From Nonomuraea turkmeniaca (GTDB taxonomy: Bacteria; Actinomycetota; Actinomycetes; Streptosporangiales; Streptosporangiaceae): a stretch of DNA of 46,568 nucleotides. The DNA lies in contig NZ_VCKY01000059.1 of NCBI RefSeq assembly GCF_005889735.1, positions 1 to 46,568 on the forward strand, in the 5' to 3' direction. Below the pieces are notes generated by a model. It was not told the origin of the DNA. It did no database searches and saw nothing but the letters and a program-made list of their open reading frames with translations. Each line of letters starts with the position of its first letter. Within the stretch, counting starts at the first letter, position 1. The translations under genes were made by a program, and so were the position numbers. Below, piece by piece: positions 7,990-16,439 of the stretch.

Positions 7990-8871
7990 ATGCGCATACC
8001 CGGACAGCGCTGGTACACGCCGTATCTCTTCGCCGCGCCGGCGCTCGTCCTGTTCGGCGTCTTCTTCGCCTGGCCTGCGGTGACGGCGATCCAGCTGTCG
8101 TTCTTCAAGTACGACATGATCTCCCCGCCACCCGTCTTCGTGGGCGTGGACAACTTCGTCCGCATGCTCGGCGACGGCCGGTTCTGGACCGCGCTGCTCA
8201 ACTCGGTCCTGTTCCTCGTCGGGATGTTCCCGCTGCTGGTCGTGGTGCCGCTGCTGCTGGCCGTACTGGTCAACCAGAAGCTCCCGGGCATCAAGACCTT
8301 CCGGATGCTCTACTACCTGCCGGTCGTGACGTCGATGGTCGCGGTCGGCATCGCCTGGGAGTACGTCTTCCACCAGCAGGGCGTCCTCAACTGGATGCTC
8401 ACCGGCGCCGGCCTGCTCGACGAGCCGATCCAGTACCTCCTCGACCCGGCCTGGGCGCTGCCCGCGGTCATCCTGGTCGAAGGCTGGAAGAACATGGGCT
8501 TCTACATGATGATCTACCTCGCCGGCCTGCAGACCATCCCGGCGAGCATCTACGAGGCCGCGCGGGTGGACGGCGCCAACGCCTGGCACCGCCTGCGGAG
8601 CATCACCGTTCCGCTGCTCCTTCCCTACATCGCGGTCGCCATCACCGTGGAGATGCTCGACGCGATGCAGGCCTTCACCTCGATCTACGTGATGACCAAG
8701 GGCGGGCCTCAGGACGCGACGCTCACGCTGGGCTACTACATCTGGTCGGCGGCCTTCGAGCGCTACGAGATGGGCTACGCGAGCGCCATGGGGCTGGTCC
8801 TGTGGGTGCTGATGATCGGCCTGGCCATCCTCAACTACCGGATCACCCGCGGAAGGACGGTCATCGCATGA
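7990..8871 (+). CDS. ABC sugar transporter permease (MalF/UgpA type)
   Basis: A 293-residue membrane protein with six predicted transmembrane helices; the first is LFAAPALVLFGVFFAWPAV. The cytoplasmic EAA loop that docks the ATPase is present (EAARVDGANAWHRLRSITVP). It forms the transport channel with the next gene and takes substrate from the lipoprotein encoded at 6534-7817. The start ATG at 7990 has a good ribosome site (AGGAAGGG) 9 bases upstream. It is the first gene of the plus operon, and its TGA overlaps the next ATG (ATGA at 8868). Confidence 0.93.
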   Translation: MRIPGQRWYTPYLFAAPALVLFGVFFAWPAVTAIQLSFFKYDMISPPPVFVGVDNFVRMLGDGRFWTALLNSVLFLVGMFPLLVVVPLLLAVLVNQKLPGIKTFRMLYYLPVVTSMVAVGIAWEYVFHQQGVLNWMLTGAGLLDEPIQYLLDPAWALPAVILVEGWKNMGFYMMIYLAGLQTIPASIYEAARVDGANAWHRLRSITVPLLLPYIAVAITVEMLDAMQAFTSIYVMTKGGPQDATLTLGYYIWSAAFERYEMGYASAMGLVLWVLMIGLAILNYRITRGRTVIA

Positions 8872-9683
8872 TCCTGCGGCGCGCGGGGATGTACATCCTG
8901 CTGACGGCGATCGCGCTGGCCTTCGTCGGGCCGTTCCTCATCCTGTTGTCGGCCGGGCTCAAGCCCGCCGACCAGGCCGTCTACTCCTTCCCGCCGGACA
9001 TCATCCCCCGGCCGCCGGTGCTGAACTGGGTGATCGAGGCGTGGACCTCCATCCCCTACCCCACCTACCTGCTCAACTCCGTCATCTACGTCGGCCTGAC
9101 GGTGCCCGCCTACGTCATCGTCTCGGCGCTGTGCGCCTACCCGCTGGCCCAGATGCACTTCCGCGGGCGCAACATCGTCTTCTTCGCCATCCTGTCGACG
9201 ATGTTCCTGCCGGGCGAGCTCATGCTCATCCCGCGGTTCCTGGTGGTCACCCAGCTCGGCATGGCCGACACGTTCGCCGGCGTCATCCTGCCCGGCCTGC
9301 TGTCCGCCTTCGGGATCTTCCTGCTCCGCCAGACCTTCGCGGGCGTGCCGCGCGACGTCGTCGACGCCGCGCGCACCGACGGCTGCCACGAGCTGCGCAT
9401 CTTCTGGCACGTCATGCTGCCGGCCGCCCGCCCGACGCTGGCCATCCTGAGCATCTTCGGCTTCATCTCGGTCTGGAACAGCTTCATCTGGCCGCTGGTC
9501 GTGCTGAAGGACTCCGCGAAGTACCCGCTCGCGCTCGGGATCTCCTACCTCGCCGGGATCACGGGCACGGACGTCCGCACGCTCGCCGCCGGAACGATCA
9601 TGTCGATCATCCCGGTCGTCATCGTTTTCATGCTCATGCAACGCCACGTCCTCGAAGGCATGCGAGGCGCAGTGAAGGGCTAG
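8868..9683 (+). CDS. ABC sugar transporter permease (MalG/UgpE type)
   Basis: A 271-residue membrane protein starting MILRRAGMYILLTAIAL. The frame is open earlier, but the ATG at 8868 overlaps the stop of the first permease and gives the expected N-terminal helix. The EAA loop reads DAARTDGCHELRIFWHVMLP, and the C-terminus MQRHVLEGMRGAVKG is typical of MalG-type subunits. It pairs with the 7990-8871 permease. The stop is followed after 3 bases by the first of three exported paralogs, so import and polymer processing are likely expressed together. Confidence 0.93.
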   Translation: MILRRAGMYILLTAIALAFVGPFLILLSAGLKPADQAVYSFPPDIIPRPPVLNWVIEAWTSIPYPTYLLNSVIYVGLTVPAYVIVSALCAYPLAQMHFRGRNIVFFAILSTMFLPGELMLIPRFLVVTQLGMADTFAGVILPGLLSAFGIFLLRQTFAGVPRDVVDAARTDGCHELRIFWHVMLPAARPTLAILSIFGFISVWNSFIWPLVVLKDSAKYPLALGISYLAGITGTDVRTLAAGTIMSIIPVVIVFMLMQRHVLEGMRGAVKG

Positions 9684-9686
9684 GTC

Positions 9687-11195
9687 ATGTTGACGCGCAG
9701 GCAGTTAGGGTTAGGCGCGCTCGCCGTAGGCGCGCTCGGCTTCAGCAGTTCGACGGCACACGACTACGCATCGAGACAGACATTCGACCACTTCGAGCGG
9801 GTCTTCCGGGAGGCCGGCGCGCCCGGCCAGCCGACGGAGACCAACGAACGCGGCAGGCTGGCGTGGGGTGCCTCCTACGTGATGTTCGCGTTCACCCGGA
9901 TGTACGAGGCCTACAGGGACACCGCCTACCTCGACCGCTTCATCATCGACGCCGACCAGGTGCTGGCCGGCCGCGACTCCGAGCGCGGCTTCAAGGACTA
10001 CCGCGGCCTCTCGCTGCCCGCCTGGCAGGCCGCCGGCGCCTACACGGTGGGCTTCGCCACGCTGACGGACGCGAGCGGGCAGCCCCTCCTCGAAGTGCGC
10101 AGCGCGCTCAGCTACGCCGACGAGGCCACCGCCACAGTCAGCGCGGGCACCTCGACCAGCCGCTTCACCCTGGAGGTGCGCAACGCCAGGTACGGGCGGG
10201 TGGCGTCCTTCCCCGACCTGTCGCTGGACCCGGCCTCGCCCGACTACGCCGTCAAGCGCATCCACGACGCCTACCCCACCCCGACCATGGTGACAGCGCG
10301 CGATCCGCGTCCGGCGCCGGTCGGCGGCATCGTGCCCGTCCTGGGCGAGACGCGGCTCAGCGTGAAGCCGATGATCTTCGCGGTGCACACCGGCATGATC
10401 ACCTACCCGATGGCGGCCTTCGCCAGGATCGTGCTGCACGACGGCCACCTGACGAAATATCGGGGCAAGGCGCTGGAATACCTCCAGGCGGTCAAGGAGG
10501 CGGTGGCCGTCCACGAACGGGAATGGCGGCCTGAGGGGCACCTGATCTGGGTCAAGGGCATGCCGCTGCCCTACGACGGCACGGAACAGCCCACCAACCA
10601 GTGGCTGGCGCTCGGGCTGACCTACGCGGAGCTGGCCGCGGCCACGGGCGACCCCTTCTACCGGGACCGGGCGCTCCGCATGGCGCGCTCCTTCGGAGGC
10701 GAGCTCAAGCCGGATGCCGGTGACGCCTATGTCTGGTCCTACTGGCCCTCCTTCGGCAAGACCTACAACGGCTACACGGCCGACCAGAACGTCTCCGAGT
10801 ACACGCCCTCCATCGCCGGAGCGCGGCAGATCGAGGACCTCAGCCACGGCGGCATCGACGTGGAGTTCGCCGCGCTGGCCTTCCGGCACAAGATCTACTA
10901 CCGGGGCATCGACCTGGCCAGGATCGCCCGGACGTACACCAGGAACCTGGCCACGACCGGCCCCGACGGCCTGCCGACCACCAACGCGCGGCTCGACGGC
11001 ACCGGCGGGCCGCTGAACGCCGAGGGTTCGCTCCAGGCGGGGCGCTGGATGGCCGTCGCCCCCTGGGACGCCGGCGTGTTCACGCACTCCCGCTCGATCT
11101 ACGACGCCCGGGCCGTGCAACCCGCCCAGGGCGCCTATCCCGCCTCTTACCTCGCCAACATGGCCTATCTCAACTGGTTCACCCGGAGGTCCTGA
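9687..11195 (+). CDS. Tat-exported alpha-toroid protein, paralog A
   Basis: A 502-residue protein with a twin-arginine-like signal (LTRRQLGLGALAVGALG). The body is predicted to be mainly helical and repeats motifs shared with the next gene: LAWGASYVMFAF (58-69), HTGMITYPMAAFAR (234-247), AYVWSYWPSFGK (347-358) and EDLSHGGIDVEF (383-394). This suggests an (alpha/alpha) toroid like those of polysaccharide lyases or uronyl epimerases, but I do not recognise a named family. A beta-rich segment interrupts the helices at about 131-226 (TLEVRNARYGRVASFPDLSL). Because of its setting, a role in extracellular breakdown or modification of the locus polysaccharide is inferred. Asp, Glu or His of EDLSHG may be catalytic. 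Confidence 0.75.
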   Translation: MLTRRQLGLGALAVGALGFSSSTAHDYASRQTFDHFERVFREAGAPGQPTETNERGRLAWGASYVMFAFTRMYEAYRDTAYLDRFIIDADQVLAGRDSERGFKDYRGLSLPAWQAAGAYTVGFATLTDASGQPLLEVRSALSYADEATATVSAGTSTSRFTLEVRNARYGRVASFPDLSLDPASPDYAVKRIHDAYPTPTMVTARDPRPAPVGGIVPVLGETRLSVKPMIFAVHTGMITYPMAAFARIVLHDGHLTKYRGKALEYLQAVKEAVAVHEREWRPEGHLIWVKGMPLPYDGTEQPTNQWLALGLTYAELAAATGDPFYRDRALRMARSFGGELKPDAGDAYVWSYWPSFGKTYNGYTADQNVSEYTPSIAGARQIEDLSHGGIDVEFAALAFRHKIYYRGIDLARIARTYTRNLATTGPDGLPTTNARLDGTGGPLNAEGSLQAGRWMAVAPWDAGVFTHSRSIYDARAVQPAQGAYPASYLANMAYLNWFTRRS

Positions 11196-11197
11196 CC

Positions 11198-12721
11198 ATG
11201 CACCTGTCCCGACGGCAGTTCGGCCTGGGCGCGCTCGCCGTGGGCGCGCTCGGCTTCTCCAGCTCATCGCCCTACGACTACACCTCCAGGGAGACCTTCG
11301 ACCTGTTCGACCGGCTCTTCCACAGCGGTACCGGCACCGGCAAGCCCACCGACACCAACGAGCACGGCGCGCTGGCCTGGGGCCAGTCGTACGTCCTGAT
11401 GGGCTTCATGCGCATGTGGGAGGCCTACAAGGACACCCACTACCTCGACCGGCTGGTCGAGAACGTCGAGCAGGTGCTGGCCAACCGCGACTCGGCACGC
11501 GGCGTCACCGACCACCGGGGCAGGTCGCTGCCCGCCTGGCGCGCCATGCACCCCTACACGGTGGGCTTCGCCACGCTCAAGGACGCCGACGGCACGCCGC
11601 TGCTGCAGGTACGCACCGCGCTGGCCTACGCCGACCAAGCGGTCGCGACGGTCACGACCGGCAGCGCCGAGGGCAGCTTCTCGCTGGAGGTCAAGAACAA
11701 CTGGAACAACACGGTGGCGAGATTCCCCGACCTCTCGCTGGACCCGGCGTCGGCGAATTACGCCGTCAAGCGCATCTACGACGCCTACCCGACCCCGACC
11801 ATGGTGACGGCGCGCGACCTGCGGGAGTCCCCCTCCGTCAACGCGACGCCCGCCCAAGGACCAACCTCCTTCGTCTCGCAGCCGGTCATCTTCAGCGTGC
11901 ACACCGGCATGATCACCTATCCGATGGCCACGTTCGCCAGGACGGTGCTGGCCAACCCCTCGCTCTGGTCGCGATACAAGGGCAAGGCGCTGGAGTTCCT
12001 CAAGGCGGCCAAGGACGCCGCCGCCGTGCACGACGAGGAGTGGCGCCAGACGGAGGACGGCCGCGGCTACTACGTCTGGAACAAGGGGACGCCGCTCGCC
12101 TATGACGGCGCCGAGCAGCCCATCAACCAGAGCGTCTCACTCGGCCAGACCTTCGCCGAGCTCGCCGCCGCCACCGGCGACCACCGTTACCGCGACCGGG
12201 TACGCCGGATGGGCCACACCTTCTCCCTGGACCTCACCGTCGACGCCGACGACGCCTACGTCTGGCCGTACTGGCCGAAGTTCGGCAAGCTCTACCAGGG
12301 CTTCGCCAAGACGGACAACGTCTCGGAGTTCACGCCGTCCTACACCGCCGGCGCCCGGCAGATCGAGGATCTCAGTCACGGCGCCATCGACGTGGAGTTC
12401 GCCGTGGCCGCCTTCCGCCACAAGCTCTCCTTCATCGGCGACGACATGGCCCGCTTCGCGCGCACCTACAGCAAGAACCTGGTCGCGCCGACCGGCGCCG
12501 ACGGGATCGCCACGGCGTACGTGCGCGTCGACGGCACGGGCGCCACCAACAGCGCCGGGCAGTACATGCAGGCACCGCGCTGGATGGCCGTGGCCCCCTG
12601 GGACGAGACGGTCTTCACCCACTCGCGGGCGATCTACGACGGCCGGGCGACCCAGCCGCAGCAGGGCTCCTACCTGCTCTGCGTCGCCTACCTCAACTGG
12701 TACGCGAACCGGGGCGCCTGA
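11198..12721 (+). CDS. Tat-exported alpha-toroid protein, paralog B
   Basis: A 507-residue tandem paralog of the preceding gene, with the same signal sequence type (LSRRQFGLGALAVGALG) and the same order of motifs: LAWGQSYVLMGF (59-70), HTGMITYPMATFAR (235-248), AYVWPYWPKFGK (353-364) and EDLSHGAIDVEF (390-401). The inserted beta segment is at about 132-228 and includes ARFPDLSLDPASANYAVKR. The two proteins match nearly end to end, so a tandem duplication with divergence is likely. The ATG follows the previous stop by 2 bases, with the ribosome site GGAGG inside the end of the previous gene. The function is not established; polysaccharide modification is inferred from the locus. Confidence 0.75.
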   Translation: MHLSRRQFGLGALAVGALGFSSSSPYDYTSRETFDLFDRLFHSGTGTGKPTDTNEHGALAWGQSYVLMGFMRMWEAYKDTHYLDRLVENVEQVLANRDSARGVTDHRGRSLPAWRAMHPYTVGFATLKDADGTPLLQVRTALAYADQAVATVTTGSAEGSFSLEVKNNWNNTVARFPDLSLDPASANYAVKRIYDAYPTPTMVTARDLRESPSVNATPAQGPTSFVSQPVIFSVHTGMITYPMATFARTVLANPSLWSRYKGKALEFLKAAKDAAAVHDEEWRQTEDGRGYYVWNKGTPLAYDGAEQPINQSVSLGQTFAELAAATGDHRYRDRVRRMGHTFSLDLTVDADDAYVWPYWPKFGKLYQGFAKTDNVSEFTPSYTAGARQIEDLSHGAIDVEFAVAAFRHKLSFIGDDMARFARTYSKNLVAPTGADGIATAYVRVDGTGATNSAGQYMQAPRWMAVAPWDETVFTHSRAIYDGRATQPQQGSYLLCVAYLNWYANRGA

Positions 12722-14232
12722 TGTTACGCAGCCTGGTGGCGGCCGTCCTGGCCCTGGCCGCCACCGTGGTCCCGGCCGAGAGCCAGTGGCTGCCCAAGTA
12801 CACGGCGCTGGAGAGCCAGATCGGCGACACGCTCTACACCGACAAGAGCAGCGCCACCCTAGCCTGGGGCGAGAGCTACATCATGCGGAGCTACCTCGAC
12901 GTCTACGGCGCCACCCAGGACACCCAGTGGCTGGACAAGCTGGTCACCCACGCCGACACCGTACTGGCCAACGCCGACGACATCGACGGTGACGGCTACC
13001 TGGGCTGGAGTACCAGCCGCTACTCGCCGGTCGAGCTGGCCAACCCCAGCTTCGAGACGGCGGCCAGCGACACCACGCTGCCCGCGTCCTGGACGAGGTT
13101 CCAGGACTCCGGCAGCCACATCTACCGGACCACCGACGTCCCCAGCGGCACCGGCACCCAGTCGGTGCGCATCGTCTCCGACCTGACCAAGTGGAAGAAG
13201 CTCCGCCAGACCGTGGCGAGCACCTACGAGGGCGGCACCCAGCACGTGCTGCGCGGCTGGGGCAAGCGCACCGGCTCCACCGTGGGGCGCGTCGTCCTGC
13301 GCGAGGGCTCCACGACGATCTGCATGCTGGAGTACACGACCAGCACGTGGACCTACAAGGAGGTCACCTGCCCGATGCCGGCCGGGCGGACGTTCGAGGT
13401 CTGGCTGGAGCACCGGTCGTACACGGTGAGCGGGTCGGCGTACTTCGACGACGTCAAGCTGAGCGCGATCCTCCCGTACATCGTGCACGACGGGATGATC
13501 GGCATCCCCATCGCCGAGTTCGTCCGGCTCGTCGCCCGGACCCCGGCCCTGTCGGCCTACGCCGCCAAGGCGGCCGCCTACCGGGCGTTCCTGGAGAACG
13601 AGATCGTCCCGCGCTGGGAGTCGAGCAGCTACATCGGCAACACCTGGGCGCCCGTCGGCACCACCGAAGGGCTCTACCGGCAGTCGCCCAACTTCGACGC
13701 CTTCAGCCACACCCGGGTCTCCAACGACCTGCCCTACAACCAGGCCCTGGCCTTCGCCAACCTGCTCATGGTGCTGCACGCGGTCAACGGCAACGCCACG
13801 TACCTGGACCGCGCGACCCGCGTGGCCCGCTGGACCCGCAACGACCTGACCAGTTCGAGCGGCGCCTACGTCTGGAACTACGCGACCTACTCGACCAAGA
13901 AGGAGGACCTCTCCCACGGCAACGTGGACCTCTCGGCGTTCCTGGAGTTCTACCGGAGCTCCCAGGTCTTCACGGCGGCCGACATGACGGCGCTGAAGAA
14001 CACGCTGCTGGCGAAGATGTGGAACGACTCCACAACGGCTCCCGCCTTCAGCCTGTACGTCGACGGCACCGGGACCGCGGCCAACGGGGTCGACTACTAC
14101 CTGCACTCGTGGCTGGAGCTCACCGAGTGGGATCCCCAGGTGAAGGCGCTGGTCGGTACGAAGTACGCGAACTTCACCGGGACCAACTCCTCCCACCTCA
14201 TCACGCTGTCCCGCCTGCTGACGCGGGAGTAG
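12721..14232 (+). CDS. secreted alpha-toroid protein with inserted carbohydrate-binding-like domain, paralog C
   Basis: A 503-residue distant paralog of A and B. It has a Sec-type signal peptide (LRSLVAAVLALAATVVPAES) instead of the twin-arginine one. Shared toroid motifs are LAWGESYIMRSY (47-58), HDGMIGIPIAEFVR (256-269), AYVWNYATYSTK (382-393) and EDLSHGNVDL (395-404). At residues of about 106-248, where A and B have a short beta insert, this protein has a jelly-roll-like domain that begins NPSFE and ends AYFDDVKL. That is the usual frame of CBM4/9/22-like carbohydrate-binding modules. The ATG overlaps the previous stop by one base (TGATG). It is the last gene of the operon. Confidence 0.75.
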   Translation: MLRSLVAAVLALAATVVPAESQWLPKYTALESQIGDTLYTDKSSATLAWGESYIMRSYLDVYGATQDTQWLDKLVTHADTVLANADDIDGDGYLGWSTSRYSPVELANPSFETAASDTTLPASWTRFQDSGSHIYRTTDVPSGTGTQSVRIVSDLTKWKKLRQTVASTYEGGTQHVLRGWGKRTGSTVGRVVLREGSTTICMLEYTTSTWTYKEVTCPMPAGRTFEVWLEHRSYTVSGSAYFDDVKLSAILPYIVHDGMIGIPIAEFVRLVARTPALSAYAAKAAAYRAFLENEIVPRWESSSYIGNTWAPVGTTEGLYRQSPNFDAFSHTRVSNDLPYNQALAFANLLMVLHAVNGNATYLDRATRVARWTRNDLTSSSGAYVWNYATYSTKKEDLSHGNVDLSAFLEFYRSSQVFTAADMTALKNTLLAKMWNDSTTAPAFSLYVDGTGTAANGVDYYLHSWLELTEWDPQVKALVGTKYANFTGTNSSHLITLSRLLTRE

Positions 14233-14253
14233 CGAACACTCATCTGCGGAATT

Positions 14254-14300
14254 CGGCGGCGGCCTTGAGAGAAGGGCGTCCTTCTCCTCAGGGCCGCCGG
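14254..14300. terminator. hairpin between convergent genes
   Basis: A GC-rich stem with a GCGT loop (14276-14279). The left arm, near 14258-14275 (GCGGCCTTGAGAGAAGG), pairs with the right arm CCTTCTCCTCAGGGCCGC, leaving small bulges. It lies between the end of paralog C (plus) and the end of the transporter gene (minus) and can serve both strands. There is no clear T-tract, which is usual in high-GC actinomycetes. Confidence 0.6.
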
Positions 14301-14324
14301 TGATCGGGTACGACTCCATCCTTG

Positions 14325-16250
14325 TTACGCCGGAGCGGGTTCCGGTTCGTCGTCTCCCAGCGGGTTGAAGCGCCATTCGCCTTCGCCGAGCAGCTTGAGC
14401 TCGTGGGTGTGGTGCTGCTCGACCGTAGAGCGGTGGCTGACGCTGACGACGATGGTGTCGGGCAGCTCGGTCCGCATCAGTTGATAGAGGATGAACTCCA
14501 GGTTCTCGTCCAACGCCGAGGTCGACTCGTCGAGGAACACCACCTTCGGCTTCGTCAGCAGAATCCGTGCGAACGCGATCCGCTGCTGTTCGCCCGGGGA
14601 AAGCACCTTGGCCCAGTCCTGCACTTCGTCGAGCCGGTCCACGAGGTGCGACAGCGCAACCTTTCGCAGTGTGCTGCGCAGGGTCTCGTCGTCGACGGTG
14701 CCTTCAGCGCCGGGATATGTGACGACAGCCCGCAGGTCGCCCAGCGGTACGTAGGGCAGCTGCGACAGGAACATCGTCTCGTTGGGTCCGCACGGTCGGG
14801 TCAGCGTGCCGGTGGTGAACGGCCACAACTCGGCGAGGCTCCGCAACAGCGTGGTCTTTCCGCTGCCGGATGGCCCCGTGACGACCAACGTGTCACCCAC
14901 GTCGAGCCGCATGTCGAGCGTCTTGATCAACTGCCGTCCATCGGGGGTGCGGACCTCGACGGCCTTGAGCTGAACCGTCCCGTCGACGCAGGGCAGCGTC
15001 GTCACCTCCGGCAGCGCCCTGGCCTCTTCGTTGGCGACGACCAGACCGTGAAGTCGGATGATCGCCGCCCGGTACCCGGCGAAGGCGTCGTAGGCGTTCC
15101 GGAAGAACGAGAGGCCGCTCTGGATCTCGTTGAACGCCGATGCCGACTGGGTGAGATCGCCGAGTCGGATCTCGGCGGCGAACAGCCGCGGCGCCTGCAG
15201 GAGATAGGGCAGGGGCACGATGCTCTGGCTGATCGCGGAGTTCCAGGCATTGAAGCCGATGGTCCTGTTCAGATACCGCTTGTAGTTGGTGACGACGGGG
15301 GCGAACAGGCGCCGCAGCCCTGAGCGCTCCGCGAGCTCGCCGCGGTAGAACGCAACCGCCTCCGACGCATCGCGCAGGCGCACCAAGGCGTAACGGAACG
15401 CCGCGTTGAACTTCTCGTTCCGGAAGGCCAGCCAGATGATCGGCCTGCCGATCCAGAAGGCGATGACGGAGGCGATGAGGACGTAGACCAGCCCGATCCA
15501 GAACAGCGCCCGGGGGATCTCGACCCCGGAGATGGAAAGCGTGCCCGAGAGATTCCACAGGATCGCCGTGAACGACACGATCGAGGTGACCGCGGAGATC
15601 GCGCCGAACAACAGCGTGCTGGACGTCCCCCCGTTGCTCGGAAGGTTGGGCAGGGGTCCGTATCCGGCGGTGACCAGGTCGATGTCGGACTGAATGCGCT
15701 GGTCCGGGTTGTCGATGGTGTCGTCGATGAATCGCGACCGGTAGTAGGCCTTACCGTCGAGCCAGTCTCCGGTCAGCCGGTCGGTGAGCCACACGCGCCA
15801 GGCCAGGACGAACCGCTGGAGCAGGAACAGATCCAGCAGCAGCCGGGCGATGTGTATCGCCGCCAGGATGCAGAAGACCCACAGGGACATCCAGAAGCCG
15901 TGTTCGCCGGAGACTTTCACCGGAGTGTCGTTGACGGCGATGCCCTGAACCGCGACCTGGAGGCTGGACAGCATGTCGTTGCCCTGGTAACTGAACAGCA
16001 CGTCCAGCCGGACGCCGGTGACCACCGACAACAGTATGGTGCCGAGCCAGAGCCAGACCCTGAGGCTCCCTGGACCGGTGAAGTACGCGCCGGTGATGCG
16101 CCAGAATTGCCTGCCCCACGTGGTGAAGAGGCCAATCAGCACGAGGACCGCCAAGGTGCACACCGCGGCGATCGCCCAGGCTTTGGCGATCCACACCAGC
16201 GATGCCCAGACCTCAGCGCCCCAGTCGAGCGTCGGGGTGAACAACTCCAT
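14325..16250 (-). CDS. SbmA/BacA-type ABC transporter with fused ATPase
   Basis: A 641-residue membrane protein. The N-terminal part (about 1-380) holds the SbmA/BacA-like transmembrane domain ([18 protein letters not shown], then [20 protein letters not shown]). The C-terminal ATPase has Walker [10 protein letters not shown], signature LSPGEQQR and Walker [10 protein letters not shown]. Relatives include YddA and mycobacterial Rv1819c, which import cobalamin and diverse hydrophilic molecules such as antimicrobial peptides. It follows the PKS gene on the same strand, but tandem hairpins lie between them, so it is probably its own unit. A link to the polyketide product (uptake or self-resistance) is possible but not shown. 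Confidence 0.88.
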   Translation of the reverse strand: MELFTPTLDWGAEVWASLVWIAKAWAIAAVCTLAVLVLIGLFTTWGRQFWRITGAYFTGPGSLRVWLWLGTILLSVVTGVRLDVLFSYQGNDMLSSLQVAVQGIAVNDTPVKVSGEHGFWMSLWVFCILAAIHIARLLLDLFLLQRFVLAWRVWLTDRLTGDWLDGKAYYRSRFIDDTIDNPDQRIQSDIDLVTAGYGPLPNLPSNGGTSSTLLFGAISAVTSIVSFTAILWNLSGTLSISGVEIPRALFWIGLVYVLIASVIAFWIGRPIIWLAFRNEKFNAAFRYALVRLRDASEAVAFYRGELAERSGLRRLFAPVVTNYKRYLNRTIGFNAWNSAISQSIVPLPYLLQAPRLFAAEIRLGDLTQSASAFNEIQSGLSFFRNAYDAFAGYRAAIIRLHGLVVANEEARALPEVTTLPCVDGTVQLKAVEVRTPDGRQLIKTLDMRLDVGDTLVVTGPSGSGKTTLLRSLAELWPFTTGTLTRPCGPNETMFLSQLPYVPLGDLRAVVTYPGAEGTVDDETLRSTLRKVALSHLVDRLDEVQDWAKVLSPGEQQRIAFARILLTKPKVVFLDESTSALDENLEFILYQLMRTELPDTIVVSVSHRSTVEQHHTHELKLLGEGEWRFNPLGDDEPEPAPA

Positions 16251-16258
16251 TCCGGAAA

Positions 16259-16265
16259 CATATAA
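16259..16265 (-). promoter_or_regulatory. possible -10 box of a leaderless transcript
   Basis: On the minus strand TTATATG lies 8 bases before the transporter ATG at 16250. If it is the -10 box, transcription would begin at or next to the ATG. There is no convincing ribosome site (TTTCCGGAATG), which agrees with a leaderless mRNA. No good -35 box is seen, so this is tentative. Confidence 0.25.
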
Positions 16266-16338
16266 GCACAGAGTGTGACGAGCGCCCTGGAGAGCTCAAC
16301 TCACGGGAGGGAGTCGTTCAAGTCGCCATTTGGTTGAC

Positions 16339-16427
16339 GTCCCAGGTGAAGACCCTGGGACGGAGCGGGCGACCAGCTCGGGCCTGCGCCGGCGGGCAGG
16401 CCCGAGGGGATCGCCCCTCGGGCTGCC
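16339..16427 (-). terminator. tandem, partly overlapping hairpins after the PKS gene
   Basis: Downstream of the PKS stop there are three stems. The first is GGCAGGCCCGAGGGG (16395-16409) with CCCCTCGGGCTGCC (16414-16427). A second, CTCGGGCCTGC (16377-16387) with GCAGGCCCGAG (16396-16406), shares an arm with the first and cannot form together with it. A third is GTCCCAGG (16339-16346) with CCTGGGAC (16354-16361). They probably terminate the PKS operon before the transporter gene. Confidence 0.6.
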
Positions 16428-16439
16428 CGGCCGGTGGCC

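Noticed and set aside
12859..14376. 505-codon minus-strand frame opposite paralog C
   Set aside because: Antisense artefact; the plus strand has a signal peptide, shared paralog motifs and operon coupling.
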